64,000 nt of DNA. Origin: Streptococcus cuniculi (GTDB lineage Bacteria; Bacillota; Bacilli; Lactobacillales; Streptococcaceae). The notes beneath the pieces were generated by a model, which made no database searches, was not told where the DNA came from, and worked only from the letters and a program-made list of their open reading frames with translations. Of the stretch, positions 15,144 through 23,352 are shown piece after piece. The stretch is taken from assembly GCF_001921845.1 (NCBI RefSeq), contig NZ_MSJM01000008.1, forward strand, positions 1-64,000, in the 5' to 3' direction. Both the position numbers and the translations under genes were made by a program. The number at the start of each line of letters is the position of its first letter. Position 1 is the stretch's first letter.

Positions 15144-16067
15144 ATGGGTAAGCGATTATTGGATTATGTCGCATCTGATTTTTTTAAGGCTTCTCCTATG
15201 GATTTAAAGCAAGCTATATTGGCTTCTGAAGGTAGAACCATTATGGCAGAGAATGTTCCGAGTCATAGTTCTTTTTTGGCTGGTGTTTCAAATGCAGAAA
15301 TTGAAAGAGCAGCAGGGGCTGATTTGATTATGTTCAATGCTTTAGATTTATTCCATCCCGTTATTAAGGAGATTCCAGAAGATATTGGGGAGAATCCGAT
15401 TGCTTGGATTAAAAGAGCTGTTGGTTGTGGCATTGGTGTCAATTTAGAGCCGGTGGACTTAGAAGCGCAAATGATGGAAACGCGTTCGGAAATTTCGATT
15501 GGTAGAATTGTTTCACCTAAAACCTTGAAAAAAGCGAATGAACTGGGCTTTGATTTTATCTGTCTAACTGGCAACCCTGGTACAGGAGTGAGTAATGACT
15601 CGATATTTAATGCCTTGGGACTTGCTAAGGAGCACTTTAAAGGCCTGATTGTTGCAGGAAAAATGCATGGAGCAGGCGTTGATGAAGCCGTGATGAATTT
15701 GGAAATTGCAAAGCGGTTTATTCACGCAGGGGTTGATATTTTATTAGTACCTGCTCCTTATACTGTCCCTCATTTTATGGAGGCAGATTTGAAGGAAATT
15801 GTAGACTATGTTAAGGCGTATAATCAAGGGAAGTCAATTGCGTCTAAGGTTTTGGTGTTGACAGCGAATGGGACAAGTCAAGATTCGGCTGATATTGAAA
15901 CCATTAAGAAAATTGCTCTAGCTTCCAAAGCATGTGGAGCAGATTTACAACATATTGGTGACTCATTTAATGGAGTTGCCTTGCCAGAAAATATTTTTGC
16001 AATGGGACAGGCTATTCGTGGTCGTAGACATCAATTAACGATGTTAGCGCGTTCGGTTATCCGGTAA
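15144..16067 (+). CDS. PTS-linked TIM-barrel-like protein of unknown function
   Basis: A 307-residue soluble protein encoded between the regulator and EIIC. I recognise the family only as a conserved partner of cellobiose-type PTS genes (DUF7916-like), without known function. Features such as GRTIMAENVPSHSSFLAGVSNAEIERAAGAD, IAKRFIHAGVDILLVPAPYTVPHF and a repeated beta-strand/helix rhythm suggest a TIM barrel of the PEP-mutase/aldolase type. The start at 15144 has AAAGGAGG. It might process the phosphosugar delivered by the PTS, which is inference. Confidence 0.7.
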   Translation: MGKRLLDYVASDFFKASPMDLKQAILASEGRTIMAENVPSHSSFLAGVSNAEIERAAGADLIMFNALDLFHPVIKEIPEDIGENPIAWIKRAVGCGIGVNLEPVDLEAQMMETRSEISIGRIVSPKTLKKANELGFDFICLTGNPGTGVSNDSIFNALGLAKEHFKGLIVAGKMHGAGVDEAVMNLEIAKRFIHAGVDILLVPAPYTVPHFMEADLKEIVDYVKAYNQGKSIASKVLVLTANGTSQDSADIETIKKIALASKACGADLQHIGDSFNGVALPENIFAMGQAIRGRRHQLTMLARSVIR

Positions 16068-16108
16068 GTGCAAATAGTTGGATTAGTTAAATTTTAGAGG
16101 TATTGATT

Positions 16109-17374
16109 ATGAATGTTCAAACAGTTCAAAAAATAGCAGCAAAGATTAGTAATCAGCGGCATTTAATTGCTCTTCGAGACGGAATGGCAACAGCTATGCC
16201 TCTTATTATCGTAGGGTCTATCTTTATGTTACTCGCAGATTTCCCGATTTCAAGTTTTTCTACTTGGCTATCTGAAATTGGAGTGGCGGCATTTTTGTGG
16301 AAGGCCACAGATGCTACTTTTGGTATTGCAGGCTTGGTCGTTACATTTGCAGTAGCCTATCATTTGGCCAAGCGGTATGATGTCGCTCGCCTATCAGCTG
16401 GAGTGTTATCAGTCGCATCTTTTGTTCTTTTGACACCAATTGTGTCTGCGGAGGCAGGAAATGGTTTCCCTTTGAAATATCTGGGGACAGCAGGGCTTTT
16501 TGTAGGGATTATTACATCTTTGATTACAACTGAAATTTTTACCGTCTTTGTAAAGAAGAATATTGTATTAAAGATGCCAGATACTGTTCCGCCAAATGTA
16601 GCAAGAGCATTTTCAGCGATCATTCCAGGTGTCTTTATTATCACAATGTGGCTAATGATACTCATTGGTTTACATGCGGTAGGTATTGACAATGTTCATG
16701 CCTTGGTTGCCGATACTGTTGCCAAACCTTTAGAGTTAATGACTAAAACCCTGCCAGGAATTTTAGTTGTTGTTTTTGTCCAATGTTTCTTCTGGATGTT
16801 CGGTGTGCACGGAGCACAGGTAACAGGACCTATTTTGGAACCTCTATTGCTTCAAAATTCTGAAGCCAATCGTTTGGCTTATAAAGCAGGAGAAGAGTTG
16901 CCAAATATTATTACCTACGAATTTCTTTATAACTTTGTTTTTTCCGGTGGTGCAGGTTGTGTGATGGCCTTAGCTATCTTGACGTTTTTCCTTTCTAAAA
17001 GTCAGGAAAATAAAACACTTGGCAAATTGTCCATTGCTCCTGTTAGTTTCCAGGTAGCAGAACCGATCCTATTTGGTTTTCCTACAATTTTAAATATTCG
17101 CATGGCAATTCCGTTTGTGCTGGCTCCAGTAGTGACGACTGTTGTAACCTATTATTCCATGTATTTTGGTCTGGTGGCAAAACCAGTTGGTGCAGTAGTG
17201 GCATGGACGACGCCTCCAGTCATTGCAGGTTTCTTGGCCTCTGGAGGTAGGATTAGTGGAGCGGTCATTCAAATTGTCACTATTCTTATTAACATGCTTA
17301 TCTACTACCCATTCTTTAGAATGGAAGATAAGTTAAAAGTAGAAAGAGAAAAAGGAAATGCAGTAAAATCTTAA
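16109..17374 (+). CDS. PTS cellobiose-type EIIC permease
   Basis: A 421-residue membrane component that binds and moves the sugar. The N-terminus (LIALRDGMATAMPLIIVGSIFMLLADFP) and the PEPILFGFP-like AEPILFGFPTILN segment near 320-333 are typical of EIIC of the lactose/cellobiose family. About ten membrane segments. The ATG at 16109 has TAGAGG at the right distance; the TTG two codons earlier is less likely. It completes the PTS with EIIB and EIIA upstream. Confidence 0.92.
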   Translation: MNVQTVQKIAAKISNQRHLIALRDGMATAMPLIIVGSIFMLLADFPISSFSTWLSEIGVAAFLWKATDATFGIAGLVVTFAVAYHLAKRYDVARLSAGVLSVASFVLLTPIVSAEAGNGFPLKYLGTAGLFVGIITSLITTEIFTVFVKKNIVLKMPDTVPPNVARAFSAIIPGVFIITMWLMILIGLHAVGIDNVHALVADTVAKPLELMTKTLPGILVVVFVQCFFWMFGVHGAQVTGPILEPLLLQNSEANRLAYKAGEELPNIITYEFLYNFVFSGGAGCVMALAILTFFLSKSQENKTLGKLSIAPVSFQVAEPILFGFPTILNIRMAIPFVLAPVVTTVVTYYSMYFGLVAKPVGAVVAWTTPPVIAGFLASGGRISGAVIQIVTILINMLIYYPFFRMEDKLKVEREKGNAVKS

Positions 17375-17413
17375 TGCTGCTCTCCTGTCAGATGAAGAGA
17401 GGCTTTGCAAGTG

Positions 17414-17724
17414 ATGGTCTATCAAGAGGCGTTATTGCTTGCAGGGCTTTTTCTGGGTAATAAAGGGGCTAGAGAAAGAAAGATTCAATTGGCGTTTCGA
17501 GTGCTCTGCTCGGCTAGCTGTGGCCAGCAGGCAACCCCTCAATTGGTTTTTGAAGCTGAAGCAATAAATATGCGGATGTAGATGTTTCTTGTGGTAAGAT
17601 AAATGACCCCTGTTTGGATTACCCTATCTTTCTTCAAAAATTTCGACAGTTTATTCAGTTGGATAATGCAGGTGATTATACGGATTCTGGCTGGCTTGTT
17701 CTCGGAGACATCCAGATTCGTTGA
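17414..17724 (+). pseudogene. Possible decayed gene with a frameshift
   Basis: An open stretch starts at ATG 17414 (MVYQEALLLAGLFLGNKG) and stops at 17581. A second frame, open from about 17560, reads YADVDVSCGKINDP, then CLDYPIFLQKFRQF, and ends GWLVLGDIQIR at 17724 before a strong terminator. Together they look like one short gene broken by a frameshift. I do not recognise the protein. Confidence 0.35.
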
Positions 17725-17739
17725 TGTTTCAAACTCTAT

Positions 17740-17773
17740 AAAAATAGGACAGAAGTCTTTCTGTCCTATTTTT
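17740..17773 (+). terminator. Strong rho-independent terminator
   Basis: A 15 bp perfect stem (AAAAATAGGACAGAA / TTCTGTCCTATTTTT) with a four-base loop. It isolates the PTS region from the nan promoter. The following tagtggtagaaagtagt also occurs at 13254. Confidence 0.9.
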
Positions 17774-17870
17774 AGTGGTAGAAAGTAGTTTCGTGAAATG
17801 TCATGAATTGTGGCTGTCACAGCCGTAAGCAAGAAATTTTAGAAAATACTTTCTGTTTTTGATAATATTA

Positions 17871-17915
17871 TTGAAAATATTTTACAAAGTGGTATACTGA
17901 ATGTAAAGGCTTACA
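17871..17915 (+). promoter_or_regulatory. Promoter of the sialoglycan locus with cre site
   Basis: TTGAAA (17871-17876), 16 bp, TATACT (17893-17898), then a palindrome TGTAAAGGCTTACA (17902-17915) that matches 13 of 14 cre positions, with G in place of the central C. It covers the transcription start, fitting CcpA repression when glucose is present. Confidence 0.7.
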
Positions 17916-17940
17916 TAAACTGTAGAAAGGGATTAAAAAG

Positions 17941-18933
17941 ATGAGAGATCCCCTGTTAATGGAGGAAATGCAAACCTATCGCGGACGCGATGAGGTACCG
18001 GCAGATTTTGATGATTTTTGGAATCGGGCCATTGCAGCTTTGAAACTTTCTGTGGACTATCGCTTGGTAGAAAAAGAGTTTGGTCTTGATACCATCGATT
18101 GCTACGAAATCCAATTTGATGGGACAAATGGCGGAAAGATTTACGCTCGTATGGTCTTGCCAAAAGGGGCAGAGAAAGTCCCGGTAATCTTCCATTTCCA
18201 TGGCTATATGGGGCGTGGTTTGGATTGGCCTGATATGCTGGCTTATACGACGGCTGGCTATGGCATGGTTTCCATGGATGTGCGCGGTCAGTCTGGTTAT
18301 TCGCTGGACGGAGCTAGAAATGTTCGTGGAAATACAGTCAAAGGTCAGATTATCCGTGGTGTCGTTGATGGGCCAGAACATCTCTTTTACAAGGATGTAT
18401 ATCTCGATATTTACAGTCTGGTGGAACTGGTGGCAGGTTTTGAGCGTGTAGACGAGACACGTCTGTCAAGCTACGGTGGTTCGCAAGGTGGTGCTTTGGC
18501 ACTTGTGGCAGCGGCGCTCAATCCTCGGATTACAAATACGGTGGCTATCTATCCTTTCCTCTGTGATTTCAGACGGGTCCTAGAGATTGGAAACACTAGC
18601 GAGGCTTACGATGAGCTCTTCCGCTATTTCAAATTCCATGATCCTTTCCATGAAACAGAAGAGGAGGTCTTTGCGACACTGGCTTATATTGATGTGAAAA
18701 ATCTTGCCCACCGTATCAAGGGTTCGGTCAAGATGATTACAGGCCTTGATGATGATGTCTGCCATCCCATCACCCAATTTGCCATGTACAATCGCTTAGA
18801 ATGTGAAAAAGAGTACCATCTCATGCCAGAATACGCCCACGAAGGCATGTTTGTCTATGCCAACAATAAGGTGTTCAACTGGCTCTGTGGCACACATTTT
18901 GAAAGCAAATCACTAGTTACGGAATTTACATAA
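17941..18933 (+). CDS. CE7-family carbohydrate acetyl esterase (acetyl xylan esterase type)
   Basis: A 330-residue cytosolic alpha/beta hydrolase of the CE7 family, which removes acetyl groups from acetylated sugars and cephalosporin C. The RGQ motif (VRGQSGYS), nucleophile Ser181 in GGSQGG, Asp in GLDDDVCHP (about 268-270) and His300 in YAHEG are all present. There is no signal peptide. Such esterases often sit at the edge of streptococcal nan loci and could remove O-acetyl groups from imported glycans. Its codon use is GC-richer than the ABC genes downstream. Confidence 0.88.
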   Translation: MRDPLLMEEMQTYRGRDEVPADFDDFWNRAIAALKLSVDYRLVEKEFGLDTIDCYEIQFDGTNGGKIYARMVLPKGAEKVPVIFHFHGYMGRGLDWPDMLAYTTAGYGMVSMDVRGQSGYSLDGARNVRGNTVKGQIIRGVVDGPEHLFYKDVYLDIYSLVELVAGFERVDETRLSSYGGSQGGALALVAAALNPRITNTVAIYPFLCDFRRVLEIGNTSEAYDELFRYFKFHDPFHETEEEVFATLAYIDVKNLAHRIKGSVKMITGLDDDVCHPITQFAMYNRLECEKEYHLMPEYAHEGMFVYANNKVFNWLCGTHFESKSLVTEFT

Positions 18934-18986
18934 GCAATTTTTCTTGTGTGAAATGAGGCGATAGAAGCCTTGTTTTTACCAGAGAA

Positions 18987-19002
18987 AAGAAAGCGCTTTA
19001 AT
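18987..19002. promoter_or_regulatory. cre-like site before the ABC genes
   Basis: The palindromic core AAAGCGCTTT at 18990-18999 matches 12 of 14 cre positions. A clear promoter is not seen, so this could mark a second CcpA-controlled start. Confidence 0.5.
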
Positions 19003-19036
19003 TTTGTGATCAAATATAAAATATGAGGAGGTTAAT

Positions 19037-19969
19037 ATGAGGATAGAAAAGGCGACTAAGAATCGTCAGAAATTGTTGAAAGATTTTAAAAAGAATATTC
19101 CATTTCTGTTGATGTTATGCATTCCGCTGATTTTCTTAATTATTTTTAGTTATGGACCGATGTATGGAGTTCTAATAGCGTTTAAGAAATTTACACCACG
19201 ATTAGGAATTTTAGGAAGTCATTGGAATAATTTTGCTCACTTTAAGAAAATGTTTTCTGATTTTCTATTTTTAAGGGCGATAAAAAATACATTGATTATT
19301 AGTTTCTTAAAAATATTGATCGGGTTCCCTGCACCGATTCTGTTAGCTATCTTGCTCAGTGAGTTGAAATTCACAAGATTTAAGAAGATAGCACAGACCA
19401 TTTCTTATCTGCCATATTTCTTATCATGGGTAGTAATTGCTGCGATGATGATAGAAGTGTTCTCTCCGCAAAGGGGAATTGTCAATGCGGTGATTGGGCT
19501 CTTTGGAGTACGTCCGATTAATTTCTTATCGGAGGAAGCTACATTTGTTCCTATGCTAATTATGTCAGATATTTGGCAGAGTATTGGATACGGTTCAATA
19601 GTGTATCTAGCAGCTATCACGGGAGTAAATCCAGCTTTATACGAAGCGGCTGATTTGGATGGTGCGAGTCGTATTCAAAGAATTCGTTACGTTACGATTC
19701 CTAGTATTATGCCAGTTATCTTGGTAATGTTTCTATTACGGATAGGTTCAGTATTGCATGCAGGATTTGACCAAGTTTTAAATTTGTATAATCCAGCGGT
19801 ATACAATGTTGCAGATATTATCGATACGTATGTATATAGAGTTGGTTTGATAGGCTTTAATTTTGACTACTCTACAGCAGTGGGATTATTCCAAAACGTA
19901 GTAGGATTGGTTTTAGTTGTCTGCTCGAATTTATTGATTAAAAAGTTAACAGGTCGTAAGATTCTATAG
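19037..19969 (+). CDS. CUT1-type sugar ABC permease (LplB-like)
   Basis: A 310-residue membrane component of an oligosaccharide importer. Six membrane segments and the EAA loop EAADLDGASRIQRIRYVTIP (about 207-226) are visible; the EAA loop docks an ATPase. Relatives named LplB/YtcP handle oligosaccharides with a large binding protein. Strongly AT-rich. Its partners follow at once: the second permease, a YesL protein and the binding protein. No ATPase gene is present. Confidence 0.92.
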   Translation: MRIEKATKNRQKLLKDFKKNIPFLLMLCIPLIFLIIFSYGPMYGVLIAFKKFTPRLGILGSHWNNFAHFKKMFSDFLFLRAIKNTLIISFLKILIGFPAPILLAILLSELKFTRFKKIAQTISYLPYFLSWVVIAAMMIEVFSPQRGIVNAVIGLFGVRPINFLSEEATFVPMLIMSDIWQSIGYGSIVYLAAITGVNPALYEAADLDGASRIQRIRYVTIPSIMPVILVMFLLRIGSVLHAGFDQVLNLYNPAVYNVADIIDTYVYRVGLIGFNFDYSTAVGLFQNVVGLVLVVCSNLLIKKLTGRKIL

Positions 19970-19984
19970 AATGGGAGGTAATAT

Positions 19985-20863
19985 ATGTTAAAAAAGAAAA
20001 TAACGGTATTTGATATATGTAATATGGCCTTTATGGTCCTATTGATGATATCAATTCTTTACCCATTGTGGAATCAAATTGTTCTATCTTTTAGTGAGGC
20101 AAGTACGACATCTGGTTTAGGAATTTCACTATGGCCAAGAAAATGGTCTACAGAGGCTTATGAGTATATCTTTTCTTACGGGAATGTAGGTGTTGCGTAT
20201 GTCAATACGATTATTAGAACTGTTTTAGGAACATTATTAATTGTTACAACAACAGTGTTGGCTGCTTATCCACTATCTCGAGATGATTTACCATTTCGGT
20301 GGTTCTTCATGGGGATGTTTGTGTTAGCCATGTATATGAATGGTGGGATGATTCCACGCTATTTATTGATTCGCGATTTAGGATTATTAGATACTCGATG
20401 GGCGCTCATTTTACCTGCAGCAGTAGGATCTTCTTACATTATCATTTTAAGAAATTTCTTTAAAGGAATTAGTAAGGAGATTGAAGAATCCGCAATTATT
20501 GATGGAGCAACTCCATTTCAAATTTTAGTTCGTATTATCTTACCTCTATCTAAGCCAATCTTAGTAACGATTGCTTTGTGGGCTGCGGTATACCATTGGA
20601 ATGAGTGGTTTGCAGCACAAATATACGTGAAGGATAAGAGCTTAGATGTGTTGCAAACGATTGTTCGTAACATGTTGATAGATGTCGATCCTACAAAAAT
20701 GGAATCTCAAGTTTCAGGAGTAGGTGCAGGATCAGCGAAGTTATTACTTTCTAATGTTCGTGCGGCGACAGTTATGGTATCAATAGGTCCAATCGTAGCG
20801 GTATATCCGTTTGCGCAAAAATACTTTATTCAAGGTTTGCAACTAGGAGGAGTGAAGGAGTAA
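19985..20863 (+). CDS. CUT1-type sugar ABC permease (YtcP-like)
   Basis: The second permease, 292 residues, with six membrane segments and the EAA loop EESAIIDGATPFQILVRIILP (about 162-182). GGGAGG lies before the start, 15 bases after the first permease. It would form the channel with the LplB-like protein and needs an ATPase from elsewhere, probably a shared MsmK-type protein. Confidence 0.92.
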   Translation: MLKKKITVFDICNMAFMVLLMISILYPLWNQIVLSFSEASTTSGLGISLWPRKWSTEAYEYIFSYGNVGVAYVNTIIRTVLGTLLIVTTTVLAAYPLSRDDLPFRWFFMGMFVLAMYMNGGMIPRYLLIRDLGLLDTRWALILPAAVGSSYIIILRNFFKGISKEIEESAIIDGATPFQILVRIILPLSKPILVTIALWAAVYHWNEWFAAQIYVKDKSLDVLQTIVRNMLIDVDPTKMESQVSGVGAGSAKLLLSNVRAATVMVSIGPIVAVYPFAQKYFIQGLQLGGVKE

Positions 20864-20870
20864 ACAAAGT

Positions 20871-21494
20871 ATGGAAGGAATCTTTCATCCAAATGGTCTA
20901 GCAATGAAATGCATGAATTGGCTTGCTGATATGTGCCAGATTCAATTGTTATGGATATTCTATAGCTTGCGAGGGGGAGTTGTATTAGGGCTCTTTCCAG
21001 CAACAAGAGCGATGTTTTATGTGCACAGACAGCTGATTATGAAGAACAATACGACATCGTTGGCTCAACAATTTAAAATAGAATATCATCAGAATTTCAA
21101 AAGAGCTAATCAAATGGGATATTTAATCATTGGCATAGGTGCCATGTTGATATTCTACCTTCGCTCAACATTATTGCTGAAAAATAGCTTTGCATTTTAT
21201 TTCGTAGGTTTAGCGTATGCATTGATAGTTTTCTTTGTACTGTTGAATTTATATATGCTAGTGATGCTTTCTCATTTAAATTTAGATGAAAGAAAAGCAT
21301 GGAGACAGGCTTTGTTAATTATCTTCCTATCTCCAGGTCACACTTTACTTATTTTGTTATTACTATTCGCATTCTTGTTTATGACTAGAATCGTTCCGGT
21401 TCTAACCCCAGTAATTTTAGTTGCTGTATTTTCTTATTTTGTTTCATATGTAGCATTAAAAGCTATCAATAAACTCATTTGTCACTATCAATAA
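20871..21494 (+). CDS. YesL-family (DUF624) membrane protein
   Basis: A 207-residue protein with four to five hydrophobic segments. YesL proteins are regularly encoded next to LplB/YtcP-type importers; their role is unknown, possibly in assembly or control of the importer. It begins seven bases after the second permease. Confidence 0.85.
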   Translation: MEGIFHPNGLAMKCMNWLADMCQIQLLWIFYSLRGGVVLGLFPATRAMFYVHRQLIMKNNTTSLAQQFKIEYHQNFKRANQMGYLIIGIGAMLIFYLRSTLLLKNSFAFYFVGLAYALIVFFVLLNLYMLVMLSHLNLDERKAWRQALLIIFLSPGHTLLILLLLFAFLFMTRIVPVLTPVILVAVFSYFVSYVALKAINKLICHYQ

Positions 21495-21507
21495 GGAGGA
21501 ATATAGA

Positions 21508-23220
21508 ATGACAAAAAGAATGACGAAGTCAGTATCGGTATTGATGCTGACAGCGATGTTGGCAGCTTGTGGTAAAGCAAGCAATTCGGGCGCTAGTGGT
21601 GGTGCTTCGTTAGAAGGGTTACCAGAACCTGGTGATTTTTCTGATAAGGTAGAACTGACTTTATCTGGTGCTTTTACACGAGGAAAGATAGAAGATGATA
21701 ACTGGGTACAAAAACAGTTAGAAGAAAAGTTTAATGTTAAAATTAACAATGTAAAAATTGATACTTGGAACAAATCAGAATCTTCCTTGTTAGTTGCTTC
21801 TAACGATTTACCAGATACTTTCTCATTTACAGGTACTAATCGAACTCCAAATGATTATTATAATGATGGAGTGACTAGGACTATTCCTCGGGAGATGATT
21901 GAAAAATATGCTCCAAATTATGCTAAAATGCTGGATACGGTTGATGGTGGTCTAGGATGGAAACTGAATAGAAGTCCAGAAAATCCAGATGAATACACAG
22001 GTTTGGCGGCATATGCTGGTAATACGAAAGGGCTATTATGGTCTGGTACACTACGCCTAGATTGGCTTGAAAAATTAGGATATGAAATTCCTAAAGATGC
22101 AAAACCAATTGGTGATTCAAATGGCTTTGAAAGAATTTATAGAACAGATAAAAGCTATACAATTGATGAAATTGAAAAGATTTTAATAGACTTTGTTGAA
22201 AAAGATCCAGATGGTAATGGTAAAAAAGATACCTACGGCATTTTACCAAGTAACGACAATATGAACTGGGGCGTTACTTTGCTAGGAGCTTATGGTGTGG
22301 GTATTGGCTATAACATGATGGAAGATGGTGAGTTAAAACCAGCAGTTATTTCTAATGCTTACCGAGAATTCTTGAAGAAAATGGCCGACTGGAATCAAAA
22401 AGGGCTTATAGATCCAGAGTGGCCTACTCTAGATACGAAAGCTACGTGGGAAAAATATAAAGAAGGAAAAGTTGGTTACTCTGTTGCGCAACGTGCTTAT
22501 ATTGCACAAGAACCTTGGACGGAAGGACGTGCCCCTCATAATATTCTAGGGAATGATCCGAATGCGAAACTTCTTGTCATCAATTATGAAGTAGGTCCAG
22601 AAGGTAAGGCAGGACATGTTGGTTATACACCAGTGACTCTATTGACAGGAAATGAAATGCTTATTTCTGCCAACGTGACAGATGAGCAGTTGGCGCGCTA
22701 TCTACAAATCTTTGATACGATTGACTATAATCCAGAAGAAGGCCTCTTTTCACGATATGGAACACCTGGAAAAGACTCTGAGTGGGCTGGAAAAGAAGGA
22801 GATTCTACAGTGCTTATGAAAGAAGGCGTAGATCTCTATGAAGGTCAGTTAGGTTTGTGGGCATACAGCCAACGCACATATTATGATAAGTACGCTACAT
22901 TTTTAACTATGCCAAAAACATTAGAGTTGATGGATCAATTTTATAATAAGCCTGAAAATGTAGAAAAATATTTAATTCGTCCATATCGTTGGGATTTGTT
23001 TGGTGAGACAAAAGAAGCTGAGTTAAAAGAATCTTATGGTGCTCAATTAGACACAATTGTTTCAGAATTCCGCATCAATGCATTGACTGGAAAAGTAGAT
23101 ATTGATAAGGAATGGGACAACTATGTGAAACAATATCTGTCCAGCGGTGGTGAAGAGATGTTGAAAGAACTTGAAAAAGCACCAAAAGTATCTGATATTT
23201 TAGAAGGAAAAGTAGAATAA
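21508..23220 (+). CDS. Sugar ABC transporter substrate-binding lipoprotein (LplA/YtcQ-like)
   Basis: A 570-residue binding protein anchored by a lipobox (MLAAC, Cys21). It belongs to the long family-1 binding proteins that work with LplB/YtcP permeases and bind larger glycans. A calcium-loop-like DPDGNGKKDTYG (about 233-244) is typical of this group. It differs in size from the SatA-type sialic acid binding protein (about 440 residues), which suggests an oligosaccharide rather than free sialic acid. GGAGG precedes the start. Confidence 0.9.
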   Translation: MTKRMTKSVSVLMLTAMLAACGKASNSGASGGASLEGLPEPGDFSDKVELTLSGAFTRGKIEDDNWVQKQLEEKFNVKINNVKIDTWNKSESSLLVASNDLPDTFSFTGTNRTPNDYYNDGVTRTIPREMIEKYAPNYAKMLDTVDGGLGWKLNRSPENPDEYTGLAAYAGNTKGLLWSGTLRLDWLEKLGYEIPKDAKPIGDSNGFERIYRTDKSYTIDEIEKILIDFVEKDPDGNGKKDTYGILPSNDNMNWGVTLLGAYGVGIGYNMMEDGELKPAVISNAYREFLKKMADWNQKGLIDPEWPTLDTKATWEKYKEGKVGYSVAQRAYIAQEPWTEGRAPHNILGNDPNAKLLVINYEVGPEGKAGHVGYTPVTLLTGNEMLISANVTDEQLARYLQIFDTIDYNPEEGLFSRYGTPGKDSEWAGKEGDSTVLMKEGVDLYEGQLGLWAYSQRTYYDKYATFLTMPKTLELMDQFYNKPENVEKYLIRPYRWDLFGETKEAELKESYGAQLDTIVSEFRINALTGKVDIDKEWDNYVKQYLSSGGEEMLKELEKAPKVSDILEGKVE

Positions 23221-23268
23221 TACCTTACCAATCTATTTCATTTAAGATGATTTAAGGTGTAATACGTT

Positions 23269-23326
23269 ACCAAAGCCTAAATTGACATAACAAATGAAAG
23301 AGTGTTGTTCAACGAAGGGCTTTGGT
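23269..23326 (+). terminator. Attenuator-like hairpin between importer and sialidase
   Basis: ACCAAAGCC (23269-23277) pairs with GGCTTTGGT (23318-23326), followed by gttttta. It lies inside the apparent operon, so partial termination would keep the binding protein more abundant than the enzymes. Confidence 0.6.
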
Positions 23327-23352
23327 GTTTTTATTTATGAGAAAGGATATTC

